DNA from: Seribacter sp963934295
GTDB lineage: Bacteria; Verrucomicrobiota; Verrucomicrobiia; Opitutales; Seribacteraceae
Direction of reading: 5' to 3'
DNA length: 64,000 nucleotides
NCBI GenBank assembly: GCA_963934295.1
Contig: CAWVXY010000017.1
Location: 1 to 64,000, forward strand
Under the pieces are notes generated by a model that searched no databases, was not told the DNA's origin, and was given only the letters and a program-made list of their open reading frames with translations. Positions within the stretch are counted from its first letter, which is position 1. Each line of letters starts with the position of its first letter. Shown piece after piece: positions 44,590-53,210 of the stretch. The position numbers were made by a program, and so were the translations under genes.

Positions 44590-45297
44590 TTAAGTTTTAT
44601 ATCCGTAATGGAGGGAAACGATTGAAAAAGTCATAGCTTCAGACATGACTTTGGCAAAGCCTACCGCTTCCAACTCCTTACATAAGGCCGGACGATTGGG
44701 AAAATTCGAAATACTGGTACCCAAATAAAGATATGCTTCCCGGTCTCCGGTAACAAAACGGGCAAGCCATGGTAAAATTAAACGAAGGTAAAAGTAATAA
44801 ATAGGACGAAACCACCAATAAGGTTGGCTGAATTCTAAAACGATTAATCTTCCTCCAGGTTTAAGAACCCGGTACATTTCTGACAATCCCTTTTCCCGGT
44901 CAGCTAAATTTCGAAGCCCGAAGGAAATAGTCACTAAATCAAAAGAATGATCAGAAAATGGAAGCTCCAAACAATCCCCTTCCATAAAAGGATATTTTTT
45001 TGCATCTAAACTGAGTTGGGTTCTTTTTTTTCGAGCCTGAATGAGCATAGGTTCACAAAAATCCAACCCGGTGATCTTAGGCTTGGAAGAAAGCCCCCGT
45101 TGTAAAGCGAAAGCGACATCACCGCTTCCAGTAGCAAGATCAAGAATGTGACTACAAGGTTCACGATTTGCGAGACCAACCAGTTTTTTTCTCCAACTGA
45201 AATCAACTCCACCCGAAAGCACATGATTAGCCAGGTCGTATCTGTGTGCCACCCGGGTAAAAGTTGCCCGGACTGAATCGGGGTCGGGTTTGCTCAC
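44590..45297 (-). CDS. ubiE: Demethylmenaquinone/ubiquinone C-methyltransferase
   Basis: The product is 235 residues with a GTG start (45297) preceded by AAGG. It performs the SAM-dependent C-methylation that completes menaquinone (or the equivalent ubiquinone step). Signatures are ATFTRVAHRYDLANHVLSGG, SAM motif I ILDLATGSGDVAFAL, FDLVTISFGLRNLADREKGL and GGRLIVLEFSQP. It starts 3 bp after the stop of the ClpX-like gene, so the two form an operon. Its stop is 6 bp from that of the convergent YyaL-type gene. Confidence 0.93.
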   Translation of the reverse strand: MSKPDPDSVRATFTRVAHRYDLANHVLSGGVDFSWRKKLVGLANREPCSHILDLATGSGDVAFALQRGLSSKPKITGLDFCEPMLIQARKKRTQLSLDAKKYPFMEGDCLELPFSDHSFDLVTISFGLRNLADREKGLSEMYRVLKPGGRLIVLEFSQPYWWFRPIYYFYLRLILPWLARFVTGDREAYLYLGTSISNFPNRPALCKELEAVGFAKVMSEAMTFSIVSLHYGYKT

Positions 45298-45300
45298 CTT

Positions 45301-46920
45301 CTAGGAATCCTGCTGTTTTCCAAAACTTTCAACTACCCATTGAGAAAGTTCCTTGTCCGGATCATCCACCACTTTTTTATCAATTATAAATTCTTTTTTT
45401 CCCGTTCGTTGGTTTAAGATTCCAAGTCCATGAACAAAATCAGAGAATTTTCTTTCGCAAATTGCTCGGACCGAGCGGTTTTCTTTTATAGATTCTTTAA
45501 CAATTGCAACCTTTGCCGCTTTTCGAAATTTAAGAGTGAACCCACATTCCTTTTTAAACTGATCAGAAAACCGGTCCACATCCTCCAATAAAGAATCGTC
45601 TAACTGATCTCTTTTTTCCTCAAGTAATTTTTCTAATTCAACTCCAGGATTTTCAACAGTATCCGCATTTACAGAAAAATCTCGAATAGCAGTGGAAGGT
45701 AATTCAAATTTGAAATCCCTAAAAGTTTTTTCCAAAATTGTGACCAACCCTCGGGCCCCGGTTTTTTCTTTCGCGGCTTTTTCTGCAATTTTATCAATTG
45801 CTCCTTCGCCAATTTTGAGGCTGATATCATATCCCGCGAAATCATTTTTGTATTGTTCTAATACATTGCCCTCCGAGGAATTTAAGATCTCGGAAAGATC
45901 CTCCCTTGTAAGTTCTTCGCAAGCAACCCGTACGGGGAGACGGCCAATAAATTCGGGTTCAAACCCATAGTCAATAAAATCACGGGTTTCTGCTTGAGGC
46001 AAAAATCGATTCGCCGATTCACTTGAAGAAGTATTTTCCTCGGCTGATCCAAAACCAATCCGATTTAGATCCAGTCGCTTGCGAACATTTTCTCCCAATT
46101 GATCAAAAGCACCACTTACGATAAAAAGAATATTTCGGGTACTTACCGTTGTTTTTTTAGGCTTCGCTCCCTTTTGCATATCCATAAAAGCTTTCATTTG
46201 CCCCATCATATCCTGAGGTGCATGAAGATTTACTTCCGTTTCCTCCATAAGTTTGAGCAAATTAATTTGTACTCCCCTTCCGGAAACATCCTTTCCATTT
46301 CGTGAAGACTCCGATGCAATTTTGTCAATCTCATCAACATAAACAATTCCAAATTCTGCTAACTCAACATCACCGTCGGCCGTTTTCACGAGATCCCGAA
46401 CAATATCATCAACATCATATCCAACATATCCCGTTTCTGAAAACTTGGTCGCATCTGCCTTAACGAAAGGTACACCGATTAATTTTGCCACATTTCGCAT
46501 AAGAAAAGTTTTCCCCACTCCAGTAGGACCAAGCAGGAGAACATTTGGCTTTACATATTCCCCTTTGGCTAACTTTTCATCTTCTAAACAACGGCGAATA
46601 TGGTTGTAATGATCACACACAGCTACGGATAAAACTCGTTTAGCCTGTTCCTGTTTGATTACAAATCGATCCAGATAATCCCTGATTTCCTTGGGTCTTC
46701 TGTCAAAGGAGCGTATCGCATCCAACCTTTCATCCCTTGAAGAATCATCCGGTGGAGGGGTTGCTCCTTTCTCCACTTTTGCTTTCTTTGTGTCTTCATT
46801 TTTTGATTTCATTTGCTCCATAAAAGGAGCAAAAGCAACTTGAACATTTTTATTGTTCATTAAATCGTGAAGTTGTTTTTGGATTTCCTCCAAAGGATTA
46901 TCATCGTCTTTTTTAGTCAT
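45301..46920 (-). CDS. ClpX-like AAA+ ATPase without zinc domain
   Basis: The product is 539 residues from the ATG at 46920. Walker A is at ~126 (GPTGVGKTFLMRNVAKLIGV), Walker B is IVYVDEIDKIA, and FEPEFIGRLPVRVACEEL is diagnostic of the ClpX/HslU group. The ClpP-docking IGF loop is kept (RIGFGS near 286). The N-terminal zinc-binding domain of true ClpX is absent; instead there are ~75 polar residues with QLHDLMNNKNVQVAF. The C-terminus has ~110 extra charged residues after the small domain. It likely unfolds proteins for ClpP with altered substrate choice, and a standard clpX may lie elsewhere. Confidence 0.85.
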   Translation of the reverse strand: MTKKDDDNPLEEIQKQLHDLMNNKNVQVAFAPFMEQMKSKNEDTKKAKVEKGATPPPDDSSRDERLDAIRSFDRRPKEIRDYLDRFVIKQEQAKRVLSVAVCDHYNHIRRCLEDEKLAKGEYVKPNVLLLGPTGVGKTFLMRNVAKLIGVPFVKADATKFSETGYVGYDVDDIVRDLVKTADGDVELAEFGIVYVDEIDKIASESSRNGKDVSGRGVQINLLKLMEETEVNLHAPQDMMGQMKAFMDMQKGAKPKKTTVSTRNILFIVSGAFDQLGENVRKRLDLNRIGFGSAEENTSSSESANRFLPQAETRDFIDYGFEPEFIGRLPVRVACEELTREDLSEILNSSEGNVLEQYKNDFAGYDISLKIGEGAIDKIAEKAAKEKTGARGLVTILEKTFRDFKFELPSTAIRDFSVNADTVENPGVELEKLLEEKRDQLDDSLLEDVDRFSDQFKKECGFTLKFRKAAKVAIVKESIKENRSVRAICERKFSDFVHGLGILNQRTGKKEFIIDKKVVDDPDKELSQWVVESFGKQQDS

Positions 46921-46937
46921 TTTTTTCAAAAATGGGT

Positions 46938-46967
46938 TTGACAGGTCATTGAGTAACAGGAATCTAT
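46938..46967 (+). promoter_or_regulatory. Candidate sigma-70 promoter for the HU-like gene
   Basis: A perfect TTGACA (46938-46943) is followed at 18 bp by ATCTAT (46962-46967), a fair -10. It lies in the 100-bp divergent gap and points toward the gene at 47022. Confidence 0.35.
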
Positions 46968-47021
46968 GAATTACACAAACTAACCCTAAAGTAAAAGTCT
47001 TTCAAACTGAATCCCCCAATC

Positions 47022-47342
47022 ATGTCCAATAATTTAACTAAACGTCATATCGTACAGAAAATTTACGAAAACTCGAACTACAACCACGAAGATGTTCGTA
47101 ATATTGTTCAAAGTACCCTCGACATCATGCAACAAGCTCTTTCAAACGGGCAAAATATTGAATTACGAAAATTTGGAGTTTTCGAACTCCAAGTCAGAAA
47201 ATCCAGGGTTGGGCGAAATCCTAACAAACCAGAAACAGATGTTATTATTCCTCGTCGTGCCGTGGTTAAATTTAAAGCGGGCAAAGAAATGAAAGAGGGA
47301 TTAGAAAAGCTCGACTTGGAAAAGCTCGACCCATCCTCCTAG
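47022..47342 (+). CDS. HU/IHF-family DNA-binding protein
   Basis: The product is 106 residues. The histone-like fold is clear: LTKRHIVQKIYENSNYNHED, VRNIVQSTLDIMQQALSNG, IELRKFGVFELQVRKSRVGR, and the DNA-contacting arm NPNKPETDVIIPRRAVVKFK. Arm sequence is nearer to IHF-type proteins than HU. It bends DNA and helps nucleoid organisation. The last residues hold a duplicated LEKLD. It heads a plus-strand gene run (hisS starts 13 bp later). Confidence 0.93.
   Translation: MSNNLTKRHIVQKIYENSNYNHEDVRNIVQSTLDIMQQALSNGQNIELRKFGVFELQVRKSRVGRNPNKPETDVIIPRRAVVKFKAGKEMKEGLEKLDLEKLDPSS
47301..47330 (+). repeat. 15-bp tandem duplication in the HU-like gene
   Basis: TTAGAAAAGCTCGAC (47301-47315) is followed directly by TTGGAAAAGCTCGAC (47316-47330), 14 of 15 identical and in frame, giving LEKLD-LEKLD in the acidic tail. 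A replication-slippage product is likely. Confidence 0.85.
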
Positions 47343-47344
47343 GC

Positions 47345-47349
47345 AGGAG
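47345..47349 (+). promoter_or_regulatory. Ribosome binding site setting the hisS start
   Basis: AGGAG lies 6 bp before the ATG at 47356. It favours that ATG over the in-frame TTG at 47350, which would sit directly against the AGGAG. Confidence 0.7.
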
Positions 47350-47355
47350 TTGAGC

Positions 47356-48672
47356 ATGTTTGAAAACCTGCCCGGTTTTCGGGACTTCCCTCCCGAAGCC
47401 TGTGCTCGACGTAATCATCTTTTTCGCGTTTTCCGTACTGTTGCGCGTGCCTTTCATTTTTCTGAATATGATGCACCCATATTGGAACCCTTGGATTTAT
47501 ATGTTGAAAAATCGGGAGAGGAAATTGTCGGGCAACTCTTTCATTTTGAAGATAAGGGTGGACGACGGGTGGCCCTACGTCCCGAACTCACACCAACCCT
47601 TGCCCGGATGGTTGCTTCCCGGGCAAACGCACTGCCTAAACCCATAAAATGGTATAATATCGGGGAACACTTTAGATACGAACGTCCTCAAAAAGGGCGA
47701 GGACGCTCATTTTATCAATTTAACGCTGATTTACTTGGTGAAACAAACCTTCATGCAGATGCAGAATTAATTGCATTGCTAGTGGGTATTTTTGAAACAT
47801 TGGGTTTAAGTTCCAAGGATTTTAAAATTCGATTAAGCGATCGGACAACATGGGTTCTTTTTTTAAACAACCTGGGAATCACTGAAGACCAAAGACCCTC
47901 TGTCCTTGACATTATTGACAAGAGCGAAAGAAGAAAACCTGAACAGACTATAGATGATTTAGAAAAAATTCTCCCCAATCAGGGTAAGGAGATTTTTAAT
48001 GAAGTTAATAAAATTAAAGAAATCAATTCCCTCGATGACCTAAAAGCAAGATTATCAGGATGTGGCGATGAAGGAGAAAGCAGATTCAACGATTGGTCAT
48101 TATTACTTCAAGCCTTAGGGGCACATGGAGTGGAGAGTTGCATAAAGATTGATTTATCTATTGTACGGGGTCTTGCTTATTATACAGGTTTTGTCTACGA
48201 GGCTTTTGAGGCATCAGGAGAAGGACGGGCTCTTGCCGGTGGTGGTCGTTACGACCACCTTATCAAAAAACTTTCCGGTAATATTGATGTTCCCGCAGCC
48301 GGTTTTGCTATTGGAGACATGACTCTGAGTGATTGCCTAGAATCAAAAGGATTACTGCCCACCTATGTGATTGCCCCCGATCTCTATCTTTTATGCGGTC
48401 CTGAAGATAAAAAATTTGGACTACCCATTATTGCACGATGCAGAAAAGCCGGTTTCTCGGTTTCCTATTCACTCAAAAACGCTGCTTTTGGAAAACAATT
48501 TAAAGAGGCGGGAAAAAGTGGTGCTCGATTTGGGCTTATTTTAGGTGAAGATGAATTGTCCAAAGATGAAATCAAAATAAAGGATTTTAGAAGCGGAAAT
48601 GAAAAAACAATTTCTCAAAAAAGCCTTATTGAACAATTGGAAAATTTTGATGAAACGGGAGGAATTGAATAA
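47356..48672 (+). CDS. hisS: Histidyl-tRNA synthetase
   Basis: The product is 438 residues of class II synthetase type. Motifs are LPGFRDFPPEACARRNHLFR, motif 1 region APILEPLDLYVEKSGEEI, motif 2 WYNIGEHFRYERPQKGRGRS, the histidine-binding SIVRGLAYYTGFVYEAFE, and motif 3 PAAGFAIGDMTL. A C-terminal anticodon-binding domain is present (DLYLLCGPEDKKFGLPIIAR), so it is HisS rather than HisZ. It is second in the HU-to-rsmG run. Confidence 0.93.
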   Translation: MFENLPGFRDFPPEACARRNHLFRVFRTVARAFHFSEYDAPILEPLDLYVEKSGEEIVGQLFHFEDKGGRRVALRPELTPTLARMVASRANALPKPIKWYNIGEHFRYERPQKGRGRSFYQFNADLLGETNLHADAELIALLVGIFETLGLSSKDFKIRLSDRTTWVLFLNNLGITEDQRPSVLDIIDKSERRKPEQTIDDLEKILPNQGKEIFNEVNKIKEINSLDDLKARLSGCGDEGESRFNDWSLLLQALGAHGVESCIKIDLSIVRGLAYYTGFVYEAFEASGEGRALAGGGRYDHLIKKLSGNIDVPAAGFAIGDMTLSDCLESKGLLPTYVIAPDLYLLCGPEDKKFGLPIIARCRKAGFSVSYSLKNAAFGKQFKEAGKSGARFGLILGEDELSKDEIKIKDFRSGNEKTISQKSLIEQLENFDETGGIE

Positions 48673-48684
48673 CCGAGAGAATCC

Positions 48685-49608
48685 ATGGAAAGAGAAGTAC
48701 CTGACTACATTCTCGACGAAGAAAAAAGAATTCAAAGAAGGAAAGCTCATCAGCGAAGAAATTTCTTAAAAAAATCCTTTGCTTGGTTGATAGGGCTAAT
48801 GGGATCTATTGCCTACCTCAAATTTGAAGCGAACTGGTTGGAAGTAACTCGAAAAAAAGTTTTGATTCCAACGCTTAAAAATAAAAGCCCTATAAGGTTA
48901 TTACACCTTTCAGACCTCCATTTTTCATCAAGTGTATCCTTACAGGAAATTGAAATTGCGATGAGGGAAGGGTTTGCCCTTACCCCCGATGCCTGTGTAA
49001 TAACTGGTGATTTCATAACCGACCAACAAACAAATCAGGAACTGGAAGAATTCAGTAAATTATTGGCAAAATTTGCTCGAAATGTTCCGATATTTGCATC
49101 TTTAGGTAATCATGACGGGGGAAAATGGGCCGGGACCCATGGCGGTTATATGAATAGCAATAAAGTTCAAATCATGCTCAAGAACGCAGGAATTAAACTT
49201 TTAGATAACCAACGGGAATCAATATATTTAAAAGGAAATGCACTCTCCATTGCCGGAGTTGGTGATTTATGGTCCAATACTTGCCTGCCTAAAAAATGCC
49301 TACCTAAAAGATCCAGTCGAAACATTTCAGATCCTTCCATTTTACTTTGCCATAATCCGGATGCCAAAGAATTATTGGCACCCTATCAATGGGATCTTAT
49401 GCTATGTGGGCATACTCACGGGGGTCAATTCAAGGTTCCATTTTTAAATTGGACTCCCTTTGCCCCAGTCAGGGATCACTCCATGGTCGAAGGCCTACAT
49501 TCATGGAGAGGGCGGCAAATTCATATTACCCGTGGAGTGGGAAATCTTTGGGGTCTGCGTTTTAATTGCCGCCCCGAAGTCAGTCTCCTTGAACTCAGCG
49601 CCGTATAA
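48685..49608 (+). CDS. Membrane-anchored metallophosphoesterase (YkuE-like)
   Basis: The product is 307 residues. A basic N-terminus and one helix (SFAWLIGLMGSIAYL) precede the catalytic domain, which faces the periplasm or is exported. Calcineurin-type motifs are LLHLSDLHFSS (DxH), ITGDFITDQQTNQE, SLGNHDGGKWAG (GNHD), LLCHNPD and MLCGHTHGGQFKVP (GHxH). It resembles YkuE/LpxH-distant phosphoesterases; the substrate is unknown. It follows hisS by 12 bp. Confidence 0.85.
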   Translation: MEREVPDYILDEEKRIQRRKAHQRRNFLKKSFAWLIGLMGSIAYLKFEANWLEVTRKKVLIPTLKNKSPIRLLHLSDLHFSSSVSLQEIEIAMREGFALTPDACVITGDFITDQQTNQELEEFSKLLAKFARNVPIFASLGNHDGGKWAGTHGGYMNSNKVQIMLKNAGIKLLDNQRESIYLKGNALSIAGVGDLWSNTCLPKKCLPKRSSRNISDPSILLCHNPDAKELLAPYQWDLMLCGHTHGGQFKVPFLNWTPFAPVRDHSMVEGLHSWRGRQIHITRGVGNLWGLRFNCRPEVSLLELSAV

Positions 49609-49611
49609 ATT

Positions 49612-50313
49612 GTGTCTAAAATCTATTTTCTGGACGATCGAGATCCGCCATGGTTTCCAGATCCTTCCTTGAGCGATCGCGAAGGTTTGGTCGCAGTAAG
49701 CGAAACGCTCGGTAGTGAACGATTAATCCTCGCATATCAAAACGGAATTTTCCCTTGGCTCAAAATGGGAGAATATCCCCTTTGGCATTGGTTTTCCCCC
49801 GATCCAAGGTTTCTACTCTTTCCCTCAGAATTTAAAATTTCACGCTCCTTAAAAAAAGCGATTAAAGAAAAAATATTTGAAATTCGCATCAACCATAACT
49901 TTAGGAAAACTATGGAATCCTGTGCTCAGTCAAAACGTCCAGATCAGGAGAGCACTTGGATTGAAAGCGATATGATTGAAGATTATTGTAAGCTTAATGA
50001 AATGGGTATTGCTCATTCCATTGAAGCTTACCACAGAGAAAATCTGGTAGGTGGTTTATACGGACTATGCATAGGTCAATCTTTCTTCGGTGAATCCATG
50101 TTTTATAATTTGCCGGAAGCATCCAAAGCCTGCTTGGCTAAATTAGTCGAAATTGCATTAAAGAACGATTTCCATTTTATTGATTGTCAGGTCCCCACTC
50201 CCCATCTTCAAAAGATGGGTGCAGGTGAAATCCCACGCGAAAACTTCCTCGCCAAACTTAAAAATAGTCTTTCAAACAAACCAGTTAATTTAGATTGGAA
50301 TAAAATTATCTAA
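49612..50313 (+). CDS. aat: Leucyl/phenylalanyl-tRNA-protein transferase
   Basis: The product is 233 residues with a GTG start 3 bp after the preceding stop. It adds Leu or Phe to proteins with N-terminal Lys or Arg, marking them for ClpS/ClpAP. Signatures are LILAYQNGIFPWLKMGEYP, LWHWFSPDPRFLLFP, GGLYGLCIGQSFFGESMF and FIDCQVPTPHLQKMGAGEIP. Length is normal. Confidence 0.95.
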   Translation: MSKIYFLDDRDPPWFPDPSLSDREGLVAVSETLGSERLILAYQNGIFPWLKMGEYPLWHWFSPDPRFLLFPSEFKISRSLKKAIKEKIFEIRINHNFRKTMESCAQSKRPDQESTWIESDMIEDYCKLNEMGIAHSIEAYHRENLVGGLYGLCIGQSFFGESMFYNLPEASKACLAKLVEIALKNDFHFIDCQVPTPHLQKMGAGEIPRENFLAKLKNSLSNKPVNLDWNKII

Positions 50314-50360
50314 CCTTTCAGAATTGCTCATCAGGCAAACTCGTGAGAAAATAATTCTTT

Positions 50361-50783
50361 ATGAATCAAACAAATCCAGAGCACGAAAACCTGACTAAAC
50401 TTGGAGAAGGTGGAACTCACCCCAATCGAACCCTAGAGACCTTTCCAAATCGGAATCCTGAACGTGACTATGTAGTAGAATTAAAGACCAGTGAATTCTC
50501 CTGTCTTTGCCCAAAAACGGGACAACCCGATTTTGCCGAAATTTTCATTCGCTATGTACCCGATCAAAAAATCGTAGAATCCAAATCCCTTAAACTATAC
50601 CTCTGGACTTTTCGGGACGAGGGAACCTTTCATGAACACTTTGCGAATCGACTGCTTGATGATTTAGTCGAAGCCCTTGATCCAAGATGGTGCCGTGTGG
50701 AAGTTGACTTTAATGCCCGCGGGGGTATCGGAATTATCGTATCAGCAGAACATGGCACTCCCCCTTCCGTTGCCTTCGTATGA
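50361..50783 (+). CDS. queF: NADPH-dependent preQ0 reductase
   Basis: The product is 140 residues, the short (YkvM-like) QueF class. It reduces 7-cyano-7-deazaguanine to preQ1, the substrate of Tgt (23426-24562). Motifs are LETFPNRNPERDYVVEL, the nucleophile Cys in SEFSCLCPKTGQPDFA, and FRDEGTFHEHFANRLL with the catalytic His/Glu. Its stop overlaps the kdsA start by 4 bp. Confidence 0.95.
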   Translation: MNQTNPEHENLTKLGEGGTHPNRTLETFPNRNPERDYVVELKTSEFSCLCPKTGQPDFAEIFIRYVPDQKIVESKSLKLYLWTFRDEGTFHEHFANRLLDDLVEALDPRWCRVEVDFNARGGIGIIVSAEHGTPPSVAFV

Positions 50784-51628
50784 GTGAGCAAATGACAATC
50801 CGTGTTGGAGATGTCGAAGTTTCAAACGACAAACCATTCACCCTTTTTGGAGGTATGAATGTACTAGAATCTCGGGAACTTGCCCTTGAAATTGCAGCCT
50901 ATTATAAAGAAATCACCACAAAATTAGGAATCCCCTATATTTTCAAAGCATCCTTCGATAAAGCCAACCGTTCTTCCATCACCTCTTTTCGAGGTCCGGG
51001 TTTGGAAAAAGGTCTTGAAATTCTGGCTGAAATTAAAGAAGTCTATCAAATTCCAGTCATTTCTGATATTCACGAACCGACGCAGGCAAAACCCGCTGCC
51101 GAAGTAATTGATGTTCTACAACTACCCGCTTTTCTCTGTCGGCAAACCGATCTGGTTGTGGCCCTTGCTGAAACCGGTCGGCCAATCAATGTCAAGAAAG
51201 CTCAATTTCTCGCAGCCCATGAAATGGGACATATCATTAATAAATTTAAGGAAGCAGGAAATGAGAAGATAATGCTCTGTGAGCGCGGAACTTCATTCGG
51301 TTATAATAATTTAGTAGTTGATCCACTCAATTTTGGAATTATGAAAAAAACCGGTTGTCCGGTGGTTTTTGATATTACACATTCTCTCCAGATCCCTGGA
51401 GGGCGAAGTGATTCTGCGGACGGAAGAAGGCAGGCGGTTTTTGAACTCATGAACGCTGGTATGAGTCAGGGAATTGGTGGACTCTTTCTTGAATCCCATC
51501 CTAATCCCAGCGAAGCAAAATGTGATGGCCCCTGTGCCCTACCCCTCGATAAACTGGAGCCTTTTTTAAAACAGGCAAAAGCCATAGACGATTTGATCAA
51601 AAGCTTCGAACCTGTCGTAGTTCAATAA
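50780..51628 (+). CDS. kdsA: KDO-8-phosphate synthase
   Basis: The product is 282 residues. It condenses PEP and arabinose 5-phosphate for the KDO sugar of lipopolysaccharide. Blocks are FTLFGGMNVLESRELALEIA, KASFDKANRSSITSFRGPG, FLCRQTDLVVALAETGR, LCERGTSFGYNNLVVDPLN and ESHPNPSEAKCDGPCALPL. The residue before VLES is Asn (GGMN), as in metal-independent E. coli KdsA, rather than the Cys of metal-dependent enzymes. It is evidence for an LPS-bearing cell. Confidence 0.96.
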   Translation: MSEQMTIRVGDVEVSNDKPFTLFGGMNVLESRELALEIAAYYKEITTKLGIPYIFKASFDKANRSSITSFRGPGLEKGLEILAEIKEVYQIPVISDIHEPTQAKPAAEVIDVLQLPAFLCRQTDLVVALAETGRPINVKKAQFLAAHEMGHIINKFKEAGNEKIMLCERGTSFGYNNLVVDPLNFGIMKKTGCPVVFDITHSLQIPGGRSDSADGRRQAVFELMNAGMSQGIGGLFLESHPNPSEAKCDGPCALPLDKLEPFLKQAKAIDDLIKSFEPVVVQ

Positions 51629-51645
51629 ACCATTCACTGCAATCC

Positions 51646-52296
51646 ATGAGTAAACCAGAAAAATCATGGGATTTGCTCAAAGAGTGGTTCCCTAAATTAC
51701 CAGAAGAAAATTGGGAGAAACTTATGCAGTACACGGATTTGCTTAAGGAATGGAATGCCAAAATCAACCTGGTCTCTCGTAAGGATATGGATCGCTTGGA
51801 AACCAAACATCTTGCCCATTGCTTAACCATCACCCACTTTTTACGCCTCATGCCTAAAACCCGGATACTTGACGTGGGAACCGGTGGTGGTCTGCCAGGA
51901 ATCCCCCTTGCCATTTGCTACCCACAGGCACAATTCACTCTGATGGATTCGATTGGGAAAAAAATTATGGTGGTGGATGATATGGTCAAGCGTTTGGATC
52001 TTAAAAATGTAGAGATAAAAAGGGGGCGTGTTGAGGAATTACCCAAAAAGCGAACCTATGACTTTATTATCGGTCGAGCAGTTACTGCCCTTCCCACTTT
52101 TTTTGAGTGGGTGAATAATAAAATTCGTAAAGGTGCCAGAAATTCTCCCGCAAATGGAATTCTTTATTTAAAAGGAGGAGATTATACCGAGGAATTAAAA
52201 TCCTCTGGCCTACATCCAGCTAAAATTTGGAATCTTGACGAATTATTACCCCAAGCCGAACTTGGGGAAAAATATTTAATTCATTTTAAAATATAA
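51646..52296 (+). CDS. rsmG: 16S rRNA (guanine-527-N7) methyltransferase
   Basis: The product is 216 residues. RsmG/GidB signatures are LLKEWNAKINLVSRKDMDRL, ETKHLAHCLTITHFL, the SAM loop ILDVGTGGGLPGIPLAICY, FTLMDSIGKKIMVVDDMV and FIIGRAVTALPTFFEWV. It is the last gene of the plus-strand run. In many bacteria it adjoins parAB near the origin; those genes are absent here. Confidence 0.94.
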   Translation: MSKPEKSWDLLKEWFPKLPEENWEKLMQYTDLLKEWNAKINLVSRKDMDRLETKHLAHCLTITHFLRLMPKTRILDVGTGGGLPGIPLAICYPQAQFTLMDSIGKKIMVVDDMVKRLDLKNVEIKRGRVEELPKKRTYDFIIGRAVTALPTFFEWVNNKIRKGARNSPANGILYLKGGDYTEELKSSGLHPAKIWNLDELLPQAELGEKYLIHFKI

Positions 52297-52315
52297 TCCT
52301 TGTCTCAAGGATTAT
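52293..52315. terminator. Hairpin between convergent rsmG and sucD
   Basis: ATAATCCTTG pairs perfectly with CAAGGATTAT around a 3-base loop. It overlaps both stop codons. A-T-rich sequence follows on each strand (TTTT at 52319 on plus, TTTTAAAAT on minus), so it may act as a weak bidirectional terminator. Confidence 0.4.
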
Positions 52316-53180
52316 AGATTTTAAAAAGTGCTTCAGCAATATGCGACGGAGTCTCGGCAACAGAGATTCCTGCATCTAACATTGCCTCCACTTTTGCTTC
52401 TGCAGTTCCTTTACCCCCAGATACAATCGCACCGGCATGCCCCATACGACGACCAGGCGGAGCAGTACGACCGGCAATAAAGGCAGCACAGGGTTTATCC
52501 ACATTTTCCTTAATAAATTCGGCGGCTTCTTCCTCGGCAGTTCCACCAATCTCACCAATCAAAATAATGGCATCCGTATCGGGATCTTCGTTAAAGAGTT
52601 TCACCGCATCCAAATGGCTGGTCCCGTTAATCGGATCTCCACCTATACCAATACAGGTTGACTGCCCATGTCCAGCCTGAGTGATTTGCCAGACAGCTTC
52701 GTAAGTTAAAGTACCTGAACGGGAAACGATACCAACTTTTCCAGGCTTGTGAATGTAACCGGGCATAATTCCGATCTTACACTCACCGGGAGTTATAATT
52801 CCGGGACAGTTCGGACCGATCAACCGGGTATTAGAAGTGGCCAATCGGGCATTAACCTCTGCCATATCACGAACTGGAATGCCTTCGGTAATTGCAATCA
52901 CCAGGGGAATTTCTGCGTCAATGGCTTCGAGGATAGAATCCGCAGCAAAGGGAGGAGGAACATAGATAGCAGCTACATTAGCTCCTTCTTTATCTACTGC
53001 ATTTTGAACGGTGTCAAAAACAGGAACGGTATCCTGAAATTTTTGCCCGCCTTTACCTGGGGTTACACCGGCAACCACATTGGTACCGTATTCCATGCAT
53101 TGAATTGTGTGAAAGCTTCCCGCACTACCGGTGATTCCTTGAACCACGAGTCGGGTATCCTTATTTACTAAAACGCTCAT
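52305..53180 (-). CDS. sucD: Succinyl-CoA synthetase alpha subunit
   Basis: The product is 291 residues. With SucC it interconverts succinyl-CoA and succinate with ATP or GTP in the TCA cycle. The CoA-binding N-terminus (VVQGITGSAGSFHTIQCMEY, GVTPGKGG), IGPNCPGIITPGECKIGIMP and the phosphorylated His in RMGHAGAIVSGGKGTAEAK are present. It lies 30 bp downstream of sucC. Confidence 0.97.
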   Translation of the reverse strand: MSVLVNKDTRLVVQGITGSAGSFHTIQCMEYGTNVVAGVTPGKGGQKFQDTVPVFDTVQNAVDKEGANVAAIYVPPPFAADSILEAIDAEIPLVIAITEGIPVRDMAEVNARLATSNTRLIGPNCPGIITPGECKIGIMPGYIHKPGKVGIVSRSGTLTYEAVWQITQAGHGQSTCIGIGGDPINGTSHLDAVKLFNEDPDTDAIILIGEIGGTAEEEAAEFIKENVDKPCAAFIAGRTAPPGRRMGHAGAIVSGGKGTAEAKVEAMLDAGISVAETPSHIAEALFKIYNP

Positions 53181-53210
53181 TATAAATTTTTCTGTTTAAA
53201 GATGTGATGG

